From NCBI RefSeq assembly GCF_003270085.1, contig NZ_QFDQ01000063.1, positions 1 to 43,104 on the forward strand: 43,104 bases of DNA. The letters are read 5' to 3'. A program made the translations under genes and the position numbers. The stretch comes from Streptomyces triticisoli (lineage in GTDB: Bacteria; Actinomycetota; Actinomycetes; Streptomycetales; Streptomycetaceae). The notes beneath the pieces are model-generated. The model saw only the letters and a list, made by a program, of their open reading frames with translations, was not told where the DNA came from and made no database searches. Below, piece by piece: positions 17,548-25,657 of the stretch (its first letter is position 1; each line of letters opens with the position of its first letter).

Positions 17548-17624
17548 TGGTAGCGGGGACAGGATTTGAACCTGCGACCTCTGGGTTATGAGCCCAGCGA
17601 GCTACCGAGCTGCTCCACCCCGCG
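17548..17624 (-). tRNA. Initiator tRNA-fMet (anticodon CAT)
   Basis: The 77-base gene reads on the minus strand from CGCGGGGTGG to a genomically encoded CCA. The anticodon loop is CTCATAA within the stem GGG/CCC; three consecutive G-C pairs in the anticodon stem mark initiator tRNAs. The first base (C) does not pair with position 72 (T), another initiator feature. The T-loop GTTCAAATC is present. Confidence 0.95.
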
Positions 17625-17671
17625 TCGGCACCAGCAACAGTACACGCCAGGGAGGGCAGGGTGTGTTCAGG

Positions 17672-17872
17672 TCAGCCGCGGACGATGTTCTCCGCCTGTG
17701 GTCCCTTCTGGCCCTGCGTCACGTCGAAGGTCACCTTCTCTCCCTCGACCAGTTCGCGGTAACCGGTACCGGAGATGTTGGAGTAGTGGGCGAAGACGTC
17801 CGGACCGCCGTCCTGGGCAATGAAGCCGTACCCCTTCTCGGCGTTGAACCACTTCACCGTGCCGCTGGCCAT
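17672..17872 (-). CDS. CspA-family cold-shock protein
   Basis: The 66-residue protein is a single cold-shock domain. RNP1 (KGYGFIAQ) and RNP2 (DVFAHYSNI) are present, preceded by [13 protein letters not shown], so it should bind single-stranded RNA or DNA as an RNA chaperone. ATG 17872 follows GAAGGAA. The length is normal for the family. A longer in-frame start at 17971 is unlikely because the additional residues are not part of the family. It is transcribed away from the cyclophilin gene, towards the initiator tRNA. Confidence 0.95.
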   Translation of the reverse strand: MASGTVKWFNAEKGYGFIAQDGGPDVFAHYSNISGTGYRELVEGEKVTFDVTQGQKGPQAENIVRG

Positions 17873-18188
17873 CTGACTGTTCCTTCTCTCTCGCCGGGCA
17901 AGCCCGGCCGGGGCGAATGCTGGGGCGTCCTCCGCAGTGGAGATCGTCCCGGCGTCCGTCCTACCCGGCACACGTGCCGTTTATCCGACTATCCTGCCAG
18001 CGGTCGAGATGTCATCCGCAACCGATGACGGGCCAGCGGGCGTGACCGAGTTCGTTTGGTGACTGGTGCGTTCATCCTGTACACCGGGTCAGGGCCACTG
18101 CACAGATCTGCACAGCGGTCTTACCGACGGGCCCGGCGACGGCAGGGTGGTAGGCGAGCGGTACCCGGCGGAATGTCAGGATGGGGGC
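17873..18188. promoter_or_regulatory. Divergent intergenic region between cspA-like and cyclophilin genes
   Basis: This 316-base stretch separates two divergently transcribed genes and must contain both promoters, and probably a long 5' leader for the cold-shock gene. I do not see a confident hexamer pair. No open frame here has family content. Confidence 0.4.
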
Positions 18189-18686
18189 ATGACGACCAAG
18201 GTTTACTTCGATATCACCATCAACGACGAGCCCGCCGGGCGGATCGTCTTCAACCTGTTCGACGACGTGGTTCCCAGGACGGCGGAGAACTTCCGCGCCC
18301 TCGCGACCGGCGAGAAGGGCTTCGGCTACGCGGGCTCGTCGTTCCACCGTGTCATCCCCGACTTCATGCTCCAGGGCGGCGACTTCACCCGGGGCAACGG
18401 CACCGGCGGCAAGAGCATCTACGGCGAGAAGTTCGCCGACGAGAACTTCACCCTCAAGCACGACCGGCCGGGCCTGCTGTCCATGGCCAACGCGGGCCCG
18501 AACAGCAACGGCTCGCAGTTCTTCATCACGACCATCGTGACGGACTGGCTGGACGGCAAGCACGTGGTGTTCGGCGAGGTCGCCGACACCGAGAGCATGG
18601 ACCTCGTCAAGAAGATCGAGGCCCTTGGCTCCTCCAACGGCCGTACCTCCGCGAAGATCACTATCGTCGAGTCCGGCCAGCTCTGA
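18189..18686 (+). CDS. Cyclophilin-type peptidyl-prolyl cis-trans isomerase
   Basis: The 165-residue protein is a complete single-domain cyclophilin catalysing proline cis-trans isomerisation during folding. Signatures include [16 protein letters not shown] with the catalytic Arg, [33 protein letters not shown], and [10 protein letters not shown]. It has no signal peptide and is therefore cytoplasmic. ATG 18189 is preceded by AGGATGGGGG. A strong hairpin directly follows the stop codon, so it is probably monocistronic. Confidence 0.95.
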   Translation: MTTKVYFDITINDEPAGRIVFNLFDDVVPRTAENFRALATGEKGFGYAGSSFHRVIPDFMLQGGDFTRGNGTGGKSIYGEKFADENFTLKHDRPGLLSMANAGPNSNGSQFFITTIVTDWLDGKHVVFGEVADTESMDLVKKIEALGSSNGRTSAKITIVESGQL

Positions 18687-18702
18687 CGATTCGCCGCCAG
18701 CA

Positions 18703-18739
18703 CCGCCGAGGGGCGTTCGCCCGACGCGCCCCTCGGCGG
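18703..18739 (+). terminator. Terminator hairpin after the cyclophilin gene
   Basis: Perfect 13-base arms (CCGCCGAGGGGCG) at 18703-18715 and 18727-18739, with an 11-base loop, begin 17 bases after the stop codon. There is no T tract, as is common in high-GC terminators. Confidence 0.75.
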
Positions 18740-18754
18740 CACTACCCCGCTCTT

Positions 18755-19326
18755 CCCTCGGCTGCTGTTCGTCCTGGACGGCACCGGCCCCGCCGGCATC
18801 ACCACCCGGTCAAGGCCCTGCGCGCGGCGGCCGCCAGCCCGGCGCTGGCCGGCTTCCTGCGCCACGTCCCCGTCCTGGCGGCGCCACTGGTCGACCTACT
18901 CCAAGGCGGCCCTTCCCAACCCGTATGGCGGCCCGTCAAGGCCGGCGGGACACTTCTGGCAGCCGCGGGCGAGGTCGTCATGCAGGGCGAAGACCTCGCC
19001 GTGTGGATCACCGCGCAACGCACCGCGTGGGACCGGCTCGTCCCGGCGCAGCAGTACCTCCTGGAAACGGTCGGCATCGACCCTGCCGAGGACGAGCCGG
19101 TGCGGCCGGTGGCGCGGTCGCAGGACGATCAGTGGACGGCCAATCTGACGGCCGCGAAGCAGTTCCACGCTCGTGAAGGTCACCTGATGGTCCCCCGCAA
19201 GCACGTAGAGATCGTGGATGGGACGGAGCACCGACCGGGGCATGGCTCGACAACACCCGGCGAAGGGCAGCCGAGCTCAGTGAGCGGCGGAGGGCGGACC
19301 TGGACGCGCTCAACATGCGTTGGTAG
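18755..19326 (+). pseudogene. Fused remnants of a replication-relaxation-like protein and a helicase-associated domain
   Basis: The first part (about 18755-18945) reads LLFVLDGTGPAGI, then after a frameshift VKALRAAAASPALAGFLRHVPVLAAPLVDLL. It resembles the C-terminal region of plasmid replication-relaxation proteins. From about 18950 the frame runs into the C-terminal part of a DEAD/DEAH helicase-like protein (QQYLLETVGIDPAE, then the helicase-associated repeat AAKQFHAREGHLMVPRKHVE). After another frame change near 19220 it continues as WLDNTRRRAAELSERRRADLDALNMRW to TAG 19324-19326. The two halves come from different genes joined by deletion. Neither can be functional. Confidence 0.6.
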
Positions 19327-19345
19327 CGGTGAGCTGCAGCGGCTA

Positions 19346-20576
19346 GTGCCGCATCAGACAACCTTTGCCCCGTAGTGACGTGACGCGCCGTTCGGATGCT
19401 GGTCCGGACGGCGCGGTGTCGCCAGGCTGTCCGGGTGGCAGAACGAGTACGTGTCCGTGAGATCGATGACGACGAGGGGCAGCGCCTGTTGCGGACCATC
19501 CGCAGAGGCACGGGGTCGGTGGTGACCTGGCGGCGCGCTCAGATGGTGCTGCTGTCCGCGCAGGGTATGCCCGTGGCGAAGATCGCCGAGGTGACATTCA
19601 CGAGCGCGGATCGGGTCCGGGACGTGATCCACAACTTCAACACCGACGGCTTCGACTCCCTGTATCCGAAGTACAAGGGCGGCCGGCCCAGGACCTTCAC
19701 CCTGCCCGAGCGGCGCGAGATCAAGAAGATCGCGAAGTCCAAGCCGGCCGAGCACGATCTGCCGTTTTCGACGTGGAGCCTGACCAAGCTGGCGGACTTC
19801 CTGGTCGCCGAGGGGGTGGTCGACGACATCAGCCACGAGGGCCTGCGCATCCTGCTCCGCGAGGAGGGCGTCTCCTTTCAACACCTGAAGACCTGGAAGA
19901 CATCCAAGGACCCTGACTACGCGGCGAAGAAGGCCCGCGTCGAGCACCTCTACGCGATCGCCGACGCCGAGGTCATACCCGAGGAGGGCGAGCCCGAAGT
20001 CGTCTTCTGCATGGACGAGTTCGGGCCGCTCAACCTGATGCCCCACCCGGGCTGGCAGTGGGCCGAACGCGGTGGCAAGTACAAGGACCCCGACCGCGAA
20101 CCTCGCCGCAGGCGGCGGGCGACCTACAACCGCTACGGCGGAGTACGGCACCTGTTCGCCGCCCTGGACCTGGCCAAGGACAAGCTCTACGGCCACATCA
20201 AGCCGGTCAAGAAGCGCACCCAGTTCCTGGAATTCTGCCGCTACCTGCGCAGCCTCTACCCGCCCCAGGTCCGTATCGCGATCGTCTGCGACAACTTCTC
20301 CCCGCATCTGACCACCAAGAAGTGCCAACGCGTCGGCACCTGGGCCGCGGCGAACAACGTCGAAATCGCCTACACCCCCACCAACAGCTCCTGGCTCAAT
20401 CGCATCGAGGCCCAGTTCACCGCGCTGCGCTACTTCACCCTCGACGGCACCGACCACGCCAGCCACAAGGAACAGGGCGGTATGATCCGCCGCTACATCA
20501 TCTGGCGAAACCGCCACGCCGACGACCAGCGCCTACGCGCTGTCGTCGGCAGGGCTAACGCTGCCTGATCCGGCGC
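19346..20576 (+). mobile_element. Complete IS630-family insertion sequence
   Basis: The 1231-base element is flanked by TA dinucleotides (19344-19345 and 20577-20578), the expected IS630 target duplication. The left end (GTGCCGCATCAGACAACC...) and the inverted right end (GCGCCGGATCAGGCAGCG...) match at most of the first 25 positions. One intact transposase gene fills it. Confidence 0.8.
19435..20568 (+). CDS. IS630-family DDE transposase
   Basis: The 377-residue transposase has an N-terminal helix-turn-helix (MAKIAEV-type segment VAKIAEVTFTSADRVRDVI), a linker region, and a C-terminal DDE_3 catalytic domain. Candidate catalytic residues are Asp in VVFCMDEFGP, Asp in AIVCDNFSPH and Glu in SSWLNRIEAQF. 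The start is GTG 19435 (VAERVRVREID). The frame extends further upstream only through the terminal repeat. The gene is intact, so the element may still be active. It ends RANAA, and the stop codon lies inside the right inverted repeat. Confidence 0.9.
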   Translation: MAERVRVREIDDDEGQRLLRTIRRGTGSVVTWRRAQMVLLSAQGMPVAKIAEVTFTSADRVRDVIHNFNTDGFDSLYPKYKGGRPRTFTLPERREIKKIAKSKPAEHDLPFSTWSLTKLADFLVAEGVVDDISHEGLRILLREEGVSFQHLKTWKTSKDPDYAAKKARVEHLYAIADAEVIPEEGEPEVVFCMDEFGPLNLMPHPGWQWAERGGKYKDPDREPRRRRRATYNRYGGVRHLFAALDLAKDKLYGHIKPVKKRTQFLEFCRYLRSLYPPQVRIAIVCDNFSPHLTTKKCQRVGTWAAANNVEIAYTPTNSSWLNRIEAQFTALRYFTLDGTDHASHKEQGGMIRRYIIWRNRHADDQRLRAVVGRANAA

Positions 20577-21088
20577 TAAACGCCGGTGGCGCCATCGATG
20601 CGTTCCCGGACCAGGTCGGCGTGGCCGTTGTGGCGGGCGTACTCCTCGATCATGTGGACGTAGATCCAGCGGAGGTTGACGTCCTGCTCCATGAAGCGGC
20701 CCGTATCGGTCAGAGCACGGTCGGCGCAGTGCTCGCGGGCGCGGGCGATCTCCGCGTGCCAGGTGGCGAGGGCGTCACTCAGGGCGGCGCCCGCAGCAAG
20801 GTCGAAGCCGCCGTCGGGACCGTCCGGGTCGGCCTGCGGGTCGTAGATGGGCGGGGCCTGTTCTCCGGCGAGCACGCGGCGGAACCAGTTCCGCTCCACC
20901 TCCGCCATGTGCTGGACCAGGCCGGTCAACGTGAAGCCGGACGGCGGCACGGACGCGACGGCGGCCTGCTCATCGTCCAGACCCTCGCACTTCATGGCCA
21001 GTGTGGTGCGGTGAAAGTCGAGCCAGCTTTCAAGCGTCGCGCGCTCGTCGGCGTTCAGGGGCGGCATAGGGCGATCGATGGCGCTCAT
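20576..21088 (-). CDS. DinB-like (DUF664) protein
   Basis: The 170-residue protein belongs to the DinB/DUF664 four-helix-bundle superfamily, which includes metal-dependent thiol transferases. It starts at [21 protein letters not shown]-containing helices are visible in [13 protein letters not shown] and [22 protein letters not shown]; three histidines (one in LVQHMAE and two in the C-terminal segment) are the likely metal ligands. ATG 21088 is chosen because the family similarity starts there. The stop codon abuts the right end of the IS630 element. The function in the cell is unknown. Confidence 0.8.
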   Translation of the reverse strand: MSAIDRPMPPLNADERATLESWLDFHRTTLAMKCEGLDDEQAAVASVPPSGFTLTGLVQHMAEVERNWFRRVLAGEQAPPIYDPQADPDGPDGGFDLAAGAALSDALATWHAEIARAREHCADRALTDTGRFMEQDVNLRWIYVHMIEEYARHNGHADLVRERIDGATGV

Positions 21089-21136
21089 CGGTCGATTATC
21101 GCCAGCGGCCGAAGCCGTCGACAGGCGGGGCCACAC

Positions 21137-21170
21137 TACAGGGCGAACGTTGCCTGATGCGGCACCAGGG
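21137..21170 (+). repeat. Orphan IS630 right end
   Basis: This stretch contains the codons for RANVA and a stop (typical IS630 transposase C-terminus) followed by TGATGCGGCACC. It matches the left terminal repeat at 19346 more closely, and over a longer distance, than the right end of the complete element does. Confidence 0.65.
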
Positions 21171-21181
21171 CACGTATTTGG

Positions 21182-21232
21182 TTGTGATCAATAGGTGGTC
21201 CGGGTGAGGTGCTCGAGCCAGATAAGGTGCCC
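21182..21232 (-). repeat. Solo IS5 end with transposase C-terminal codons
   Basis: The 45 or so bases from 21182 are a diverged direct copy of 21735-21780. On the minus strand they encode LIWLEHLTRTTY and a stop, matching MIWIKDLTRTAH at the end of the IS5 transposase at 21740. It is the last surviving end of a lost IS5 copy. Confidence 0.65.
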
Positions 21233-21258
21233 CCGAAGTCAGGCTGAGGGGGATCTCG

Positions 21259-21723
21259 TTGGAGCGACGGAAGCTGATCGGGATCGGGGCGGGGCTGGCG
21301 GTCCTACCCGCCTGGTGGGCCCTGCGTCAGGTGGCGAGCGGGGCCCAGGGGGACTGGCACACCGACACCGCACCGCTGGAGCGGGCATTCCCGCTGCTGG
21401 GCCCGCTCACCGATGCCAAGTGGGTGAGCAGCCGGCACAACGATCGGGGCATACCGTCGCCGGAGCTGGTGATCTCGGGCTTCGCCCGGCTGGCACCGGG
21501 GAAACTTGCCGAGCTGACGGCGGCCCACGCCTTCGTCTCCGAGGGGCCGGCCGATGACTTCTCCTCGTGGTTCGAGAAGCCGCTCAAGGGCGAGGGGCCG
21601 GAGAACCCGCAGTGGGTCCGGTCGCACGAGCTCGACCGCGACGGCAGCGGCTACTCCACCGAACTGTGGTTTGACCGTCGCAGCGACACCGTCCGCTTCT
21701 GGGCACTCAACCCATACGGCTAG
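21259..21723 (+). CDS. Small hypothetical protein with an N-terminal membrane anchor
   Basis: The 154-residue protein starts at TTG 21259 with GAGGGGGAT upstream. It has one N-terminal hydrophobic segment (LIGIGAGLAVLPAWWAL, residues 5-21), with no lipobox cysteine, followed by a soluble domain with a GYSTELWFDRRSDTVRFWALNPYG end. I do not recognise a family; the content looks like a Streptomyces-specific exported protein. It is flanked on both sides by IS5 ends in the same orientation. Confidence 0.65.
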   Translation: MERRKLIGIGAGLAVLPAWWALRQVASGAQGDWHTDTAPLERAFPLLGPLTDAKWVSSRHNDRGIPSPELVISGFARLAPGKLAELTAAHAFVSEGPADDFSSWFEKPLKGEGPENPQWVRSHELDRDGSGYSTELWFDRRSDTVRFWALNPYG

Positions 21724-21739
21724 GGCGCGTCGATTGTGA

Positions 21740-22556
21740 TCAATGGGCGGTCCGGGTGAGGTCTTTGATCCAGATCATCGAGGCGCGGAGGTGGAGGCCG
21801 GCGAGGTAGCTGTCCGGGGTCTTGTCGTACCGGGTGGCGATGCCCCGCCAGGCCTTCAGTTTGTTGATCAGCCGTTCGACGGTGTTCCGCTCCTTGTAGA
21901 GAGCGGCGTCGTGGCGGACGGGCCGGCCGCCCCGGCTGCCCTTCTTCTTCCGGTGGGCGGCCTGGTCCCGCTTCTCCGGGATGACGGCCTTGATGCCGCG
22001 TCGGCGCAGGTGGGCGCGGTTGCCGCGCGACGAATAAGCCTTGTCCGCGGCGACGGCGTCCGGCCGGGTGCGGGGACGGCCGACGGGCCCGCGGACCCGG
22101 ATCTTGTTCAGCACGGGGATGAACTGCGTGCTGTCCGCGGCCTGGCCCGCGGTCAGCACGAACGCCAGCGGGCGGCACCTCCGGTCGGCGACCAGGTGGA
22201 CCTTGCTGGTCTGCCCGCCCCGGGAGCGTCCCAGGAGGGCGGCCTTCAGCCGGAGCTTGTGTCGGCGCCGGATGCGGCGTCGCTCTTCCCGCTCGGGGGC
22301 GTCCCCGTTGTCCTGCCCGCTTTGTTCCTCGCGGCCGCCCCCCTTGACCTGGCCTTCTCCTCCTCGGCGGCGGCCTTCTCCAGGGCGGTGAGGACGTCCT
22401 GGTCCAGGTGCATCCCGGCGGCGTCGTGGTGAGCGCGCGCGGTGGTGGAGTCGATGCTGACCAGGGACAGGTCCACCTCACCCCGCTGCGCGGCTTCCGC
22501 GATCAGGCCCTCCAGCAGGGCCTCGAAGACGCCGGCGTCCCGACCACGGGGGGAAC
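21740..22556 (-). pseudogene. IS5-family transposase, N-terminally truncated and frameshifted
   Basis: Minus strand: from about 22556 the frame reads RDAGVFEALLEGLIAEAAQRGEVDLSLVSIDSTTARAHHDAAG, with the first catalytic Asp. Near 22340 it must shift into another frame to continue RRRHKLRLKAALLGRSRGGQTSKVHLVAD, VLTAGQAADSTQFIPVLNKI, and the DKAYSSRGNRAHLRRRGI and ERLINKLKAWRGIATRYDK motifs (second Asp and Glu). It stops at 21740. About 60-100 N-terminal residues are missing at the 22556 boundary, which coincides with the beginning of the peptide cluster. The mid-gene frame change might be a programmed frameshift, as some IS5 groups use, but the truncation makes it inactive. Confidence 0.75.
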
Positions 22557-22708
22557 TTCAGATCTCTGCTGCCCCCGGCACCTGGCAGTCGCGCCCCGCG
22601 AGGTGCCCCTCGACGGTCGGCGAGCGGGCACCGTACGGTCGGCGATGGTCACACCGGGCCGGCCGGGCGCGCAACCCTGGCCACAGGGAAGAAGGGCGGG
22701 GAGCGCCG

Positions 22709-23461
22709 ATGGAGGACAAGGACCCCTGGATCAGACCTCTGCGCGGTGCCGTGCCACCTCGCGCGCGCGTGCTCTTCTTTCCGCACGCCGGTGGCGCCGC
22801 CTCGTTCTACGCGCCGTTCGCGCGGCGGTTCCCCGAGGGGTACGACGTCGCGGCCGTTCAGTACCCGGGGAGGCAGGAGCGCTTCGGTGAACCGTTCGTG
22901 GCGACCGTCGAAGGGCTCGCCGACCGGCTGATGCCGTCCCTGCGGCGATGGGCGGCGGAGCCCGTGCCGCTCGTGCTCGTCGGCCACAGCATGGGGGCGT
23001 CCGTCGCCTTCGAGTCGGTACTCCGGCTCGGGCGCGACCCGCTGACGGCACACTGCCGTCTCGTCGTTTCTGGCCGGACCGCCCCGTCGGCACCGCGCGA
23101 GATCCCGGCTTTCGAATCCGACCAGGAGATCCTCGACCACCTTGCCGGTCTCGGCGGCACCGACCCGACGATCGTCCGCAGCCCGGAACTCATGGACCTG
23201 TTCCTGCCCGTCATACGCAATGACTACCGGGCGGTCACCCGGTACCGGCCGGTCCCCGACGCCGTGGTGGACACGCCGGTCCTCTGCCTGACCGGGGACC
23301 GGGACCCGCAGGTCGCGCCGGAGGAGGCCGCAGCCTGGAAGAGTCACACCACGGCCGGTTTCCGGCTGAAGGTCCTCCCTGGGGAACACTTCTTCCTGAC
23401 GGACCATCAGGACACCATCGTGCGGCTCGTCGCCGAGTGCGCCGACGCCGACGGGCGATGA
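22709..23461 (+). CDS. Type II thioesterase of the NRPS cluster
   Basis: The 250-residue alpha/beta hydrolase is a stand-alone editing thioesterase, which removes wrongly loaded acyl groups from carrier proteins. The N-terminus FFPHAGGAASFYAPFA is the family signature. The triad is Ser94 in GHSMGAS, Asp197 or 199 in TGDRDPQ, and His227 in GEHFFL. ATG 22709 follows GGGGAG. It is the first intact gene to the right of the IS5 remnant and points towards the NRPS, so it marks the left edge of the cluster. About 900 non-coding bases separate it from the P450, so it probably has its own promoter. I saw no TTA codon in it. Confidence 0.92.
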   Translation: MEDKDPWIRPLRGAVPPRARVLFFPHAGGAASFYAPFARRFPEGYDVAAVQYPGRQERFGEPFVATVEGLADRLMPSLRRWAAEPVPLVLVGHSMGASVAFESVLRLGRDPLTAHCRLVVSGRTAPSAPREIPAFESDQEILDHLAGLGGTDPTIVRSPELMDLFLPVIRNDYRAVTRYRPVPDAVVDTPVLCLTGDRDPQVAPEEAAAWKSHTTAGFRLKVLPGEHFFLTDHQDTIVRLVAECADADGR

Positions 23462-24357
23462 CGGGCGGCGCGTAGCGGCCCGCGGTACTGCCGCGAGCTC
23501 GTTGGCGTACGCCCGCGCACGCGCAGTGACCGTGTGCGCCGGTGGCTTCCTCCGTGCGCCAGGTCGTTCTCCGTGCCGAGCGCCCACCAAGGGGCCCGTG
23601 CCGGGCGCCCACCAAGGGACCCGTGCCGGGTGGCGTTCAGACATGCCGTTGCCGAATCCGGCCGAAACCCATGGGGCGGGCGTCCATGCGTCCGAGGCGG
23701 ATGGTGCAGGTGGCGGCGCCGTGGCCCGGTTGTCGAGATGAAAGTCAACTTTCCGTTGATGCAAGGGGTTTGAGTGTGGAACGACGGGATACACGTCCCT
23801 CGCGGTGGGCTACTGACGGGCCATCCCCCTTCAGTTTCGGGGGGTTGCCATATCGTGACCCGACGTGAAAACTGTGAGCGCCTTCGGCCGGAATGGACCG
23901 CGTCGAAGCGCGTTCTTGGCACGCGAGCACTGAATCGTGAGACAGGGGAGTCCTGCGCGGGGCTGCTGCGCGGGGAAAGTCACTGGGGGATGTAGTGATG
24001 TCTGCTTGGTGCCCGAGGCACGTGTCACCAGACTGCGAGCGTGCGGGTCTGCCGGCCGCACGACGGACGTCCGGACCGCTCGGAACCGCCGCCCTGCCGT
24101 ACGGAACCTGTCCCCAGGTCTCCTGACGCCTCCGGGGGGCCACTCGCATTCCGTGAAGGGCGGACGGGCGGGTCGTTCCCGAGCGGCGGTCGGCCCAGCT
24201 TGACCACAAGTCGGCTACCTGGCGCGGAGCGAGAGCTGCCGCGCGGTGCCACACCTGTTGACCAAGTCCATGACGGCCACGGCTTCCTGCCCGGCGAACC
24301 CACAGCACCGTCGGTGCCCCACCGCCGGGTCCGCGCGTCCTCACCCAAGGAGAAACG
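23462..24357 (+). promoter_or_regulatory. Long intergenic region upstream of the P450-TE-NRPS operon
   Basis: About 900 bases with no recognisable gene. It contains a 25-base tandem repeat (23580-23604 and 23605-23629, one mismatch). Short frames here (for example the one opening at 23774) have no family content. The promoter of the biosynthetic operon should lie in this stretch, but I cannot point to hexamers with confidence. A decayed regulator is possible. Confidence 0.4.
23580..23629 (+). repeat. 25-bp tandem repeat, two copies
   Basis: Two adjacent 25-base units starting GCGCCCACCAAGGG differ at one position. The sequence before them ends in a partial third unit (CCGTGCCGAG). Confidence 0.85.
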
Positions 24358-25566
24358 TTGACAAGCACACAACTGCCCGGGACCGACTCGCCCCTGGACG
24401 CGTTACCCGACCGGTGGCGGTCCTTACACGAGGCGGGCCCCGTCACCTACGACGAAGGGCAGGAGCAGTGGCGTGTCGTCGACTACCAGGGGGTCTCCGC
24501 CGTACTCGCCGACCCGGCGACCTACTCCTCCGACCTCACGCCCATCGCCCCCACCCAGCAGGACTTCGAGACCTTCCGGCAGGGCAACTTCGTCGGCATG
24601 GACCCGCCGAGACACCGCAAGCTCCGCACCTTGGTGAGCCAGGCCTTCACTCCGAGAGTGGTCCACGGGCTCGGACCGCGTATCGAGGCCGTGTGCGCGC
24701 GCCTGCTCGACGGTGTCGCCGACCGCGACCGGTTCGACCTGGTCGACACCCTCGCCTACCCCCTGCCGATCATCGTGATCGCCGAACTCCTCGGCATCCC
24801 CGCCGACGACCACAGACTGTTCCAGGAGTGGGCCGGCATCCTCTTCGGCGGCGACCAGCTCGGTGACAGCCTCGACATGGCCGACCTGGAACGGGCGCTG
24901 GAGGCCATCGCCCCGACCGTGCGAGAGATGAACGGCTACGTGCTGGACCACATCCGGCACCGCCGCGCCCACCCCGGGGACGACCTCACCAGCAGGCTCC
25001 TCACCGCCGAGGTGGACGGAACGAGCCTGGCGGACGAGGAGATCGTCGGATTCGTCGCCCTGCTGCTGGTCGCCGGGCACATCACCACCACCGCGCTGCT
25101 CGGCAACGCCGTGGTCCTCTTCGACCGGCATCCCGATGCCTTCGCCGCGCTGCGCGAGGACCCCGGCCGGCTGCCGAACGCCGTCGAGGAAGTACTGCGC
25201 TGGCTGCCGCCCTTCCCCGAGCTGGGACGGCGCACCACCCGACCGGTGGTGCTCGACGGCCACGAGATCCCGGCCGACACCCTGCTGATGGTGCACCTGG
25301 GTGCCGCCAACCGTGACCCCTCCCGCTTCACCACTCCGGACGTCTTCGACGTGGCCCGCAGTCCGAATCCCCATCTGACTTTCGGCCACGGCATCCACTT
25401 CTGCTTCGGCGCGCCACTGGCCCGGCTGGAAGCACGGATCGCGCTGCATATGTTGATGGAACGTTTCTCTGCCATCGAGGTCCCCTGCTACGGCGACGTC
25501 ACATACCAGACCCCGGCCGTCATCGTCGGCGTACGCCACCTGCCGATCGCTGTCACCAGACCGTGA
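24358..25566 (+). CDS. Cytochrome P450 of the NRPS cluster
   Basis: The 402-residue bacterial class I P450 probably hydroxylates or otherwise oxidises a residue of the peptide or a carrier-bound amino acid. The heme loop FGHGIHFCFG (residues 342-351) has the Cys349 ligand, and ExxR is E278-R281. The I-helix reads AGHITTT at 239-245: the threonine is present, but the usual acidic residue before it is Ile242. The start is TTG 24358 with AAGGAGA 4 bases upstream. Codons 16 and 23 are TTA, so translation should depend on the bldA tRNA. The PBP-type thioesterase follows after 91 bases in the same direction, which suggests an operon. No ferredoxin gene is visible. Confidence 0.92.
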   Translation: MTSTQLPGTDSPLDALPDRWRSLHEAGPVTYDEGQEQWRVVDYQGVSAVLADPATYSSDLTPIAPTQQDFETFRQGNFVGMDPPRHRKLRTLVSQAFTPRVVHGLGPRIEAVCARLLDGVADRDRFDLVDTLAYPLPIIVIAELLGIPADDHRLFQEWAGILFGGDQLGDSLDMADLERALEAIAPTVREMNGYVLDHIRHRRAHPGDDLTSRLLTAEVDGTSLADEEIVGFVALLLVAGHITTTALLGNAVVLFDRHPDAFAALREDPGRLPNAVEEVLRWLPPFPELGRRTTRPVVLDGHEIPADTLLMVHLGAANRDPSRFTTPDVFDVARSPNPHLTFGHGIHFCFGAPLARLEARIALHMLMERFSAIEVPCYGDVTYQTPAVIVGVRHLPIAVTRP

Positions 25567-25657
25567 CGCGCGTCGACACGCCAGGTCCCGCACCGCTCAC
25601 CAGCGGGCCGGCCGTGTCCCCTCCCCGCACCCGCTCTCACCAGGAGTTCCCTTTCTC

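Noticed and set aside
24001..24130. Small regulatory peptide gene beginning at ATG 23998
   Set aside because: The short frame has no ribosome site or recognisable content, and similar frames occur by chance at this GC content.
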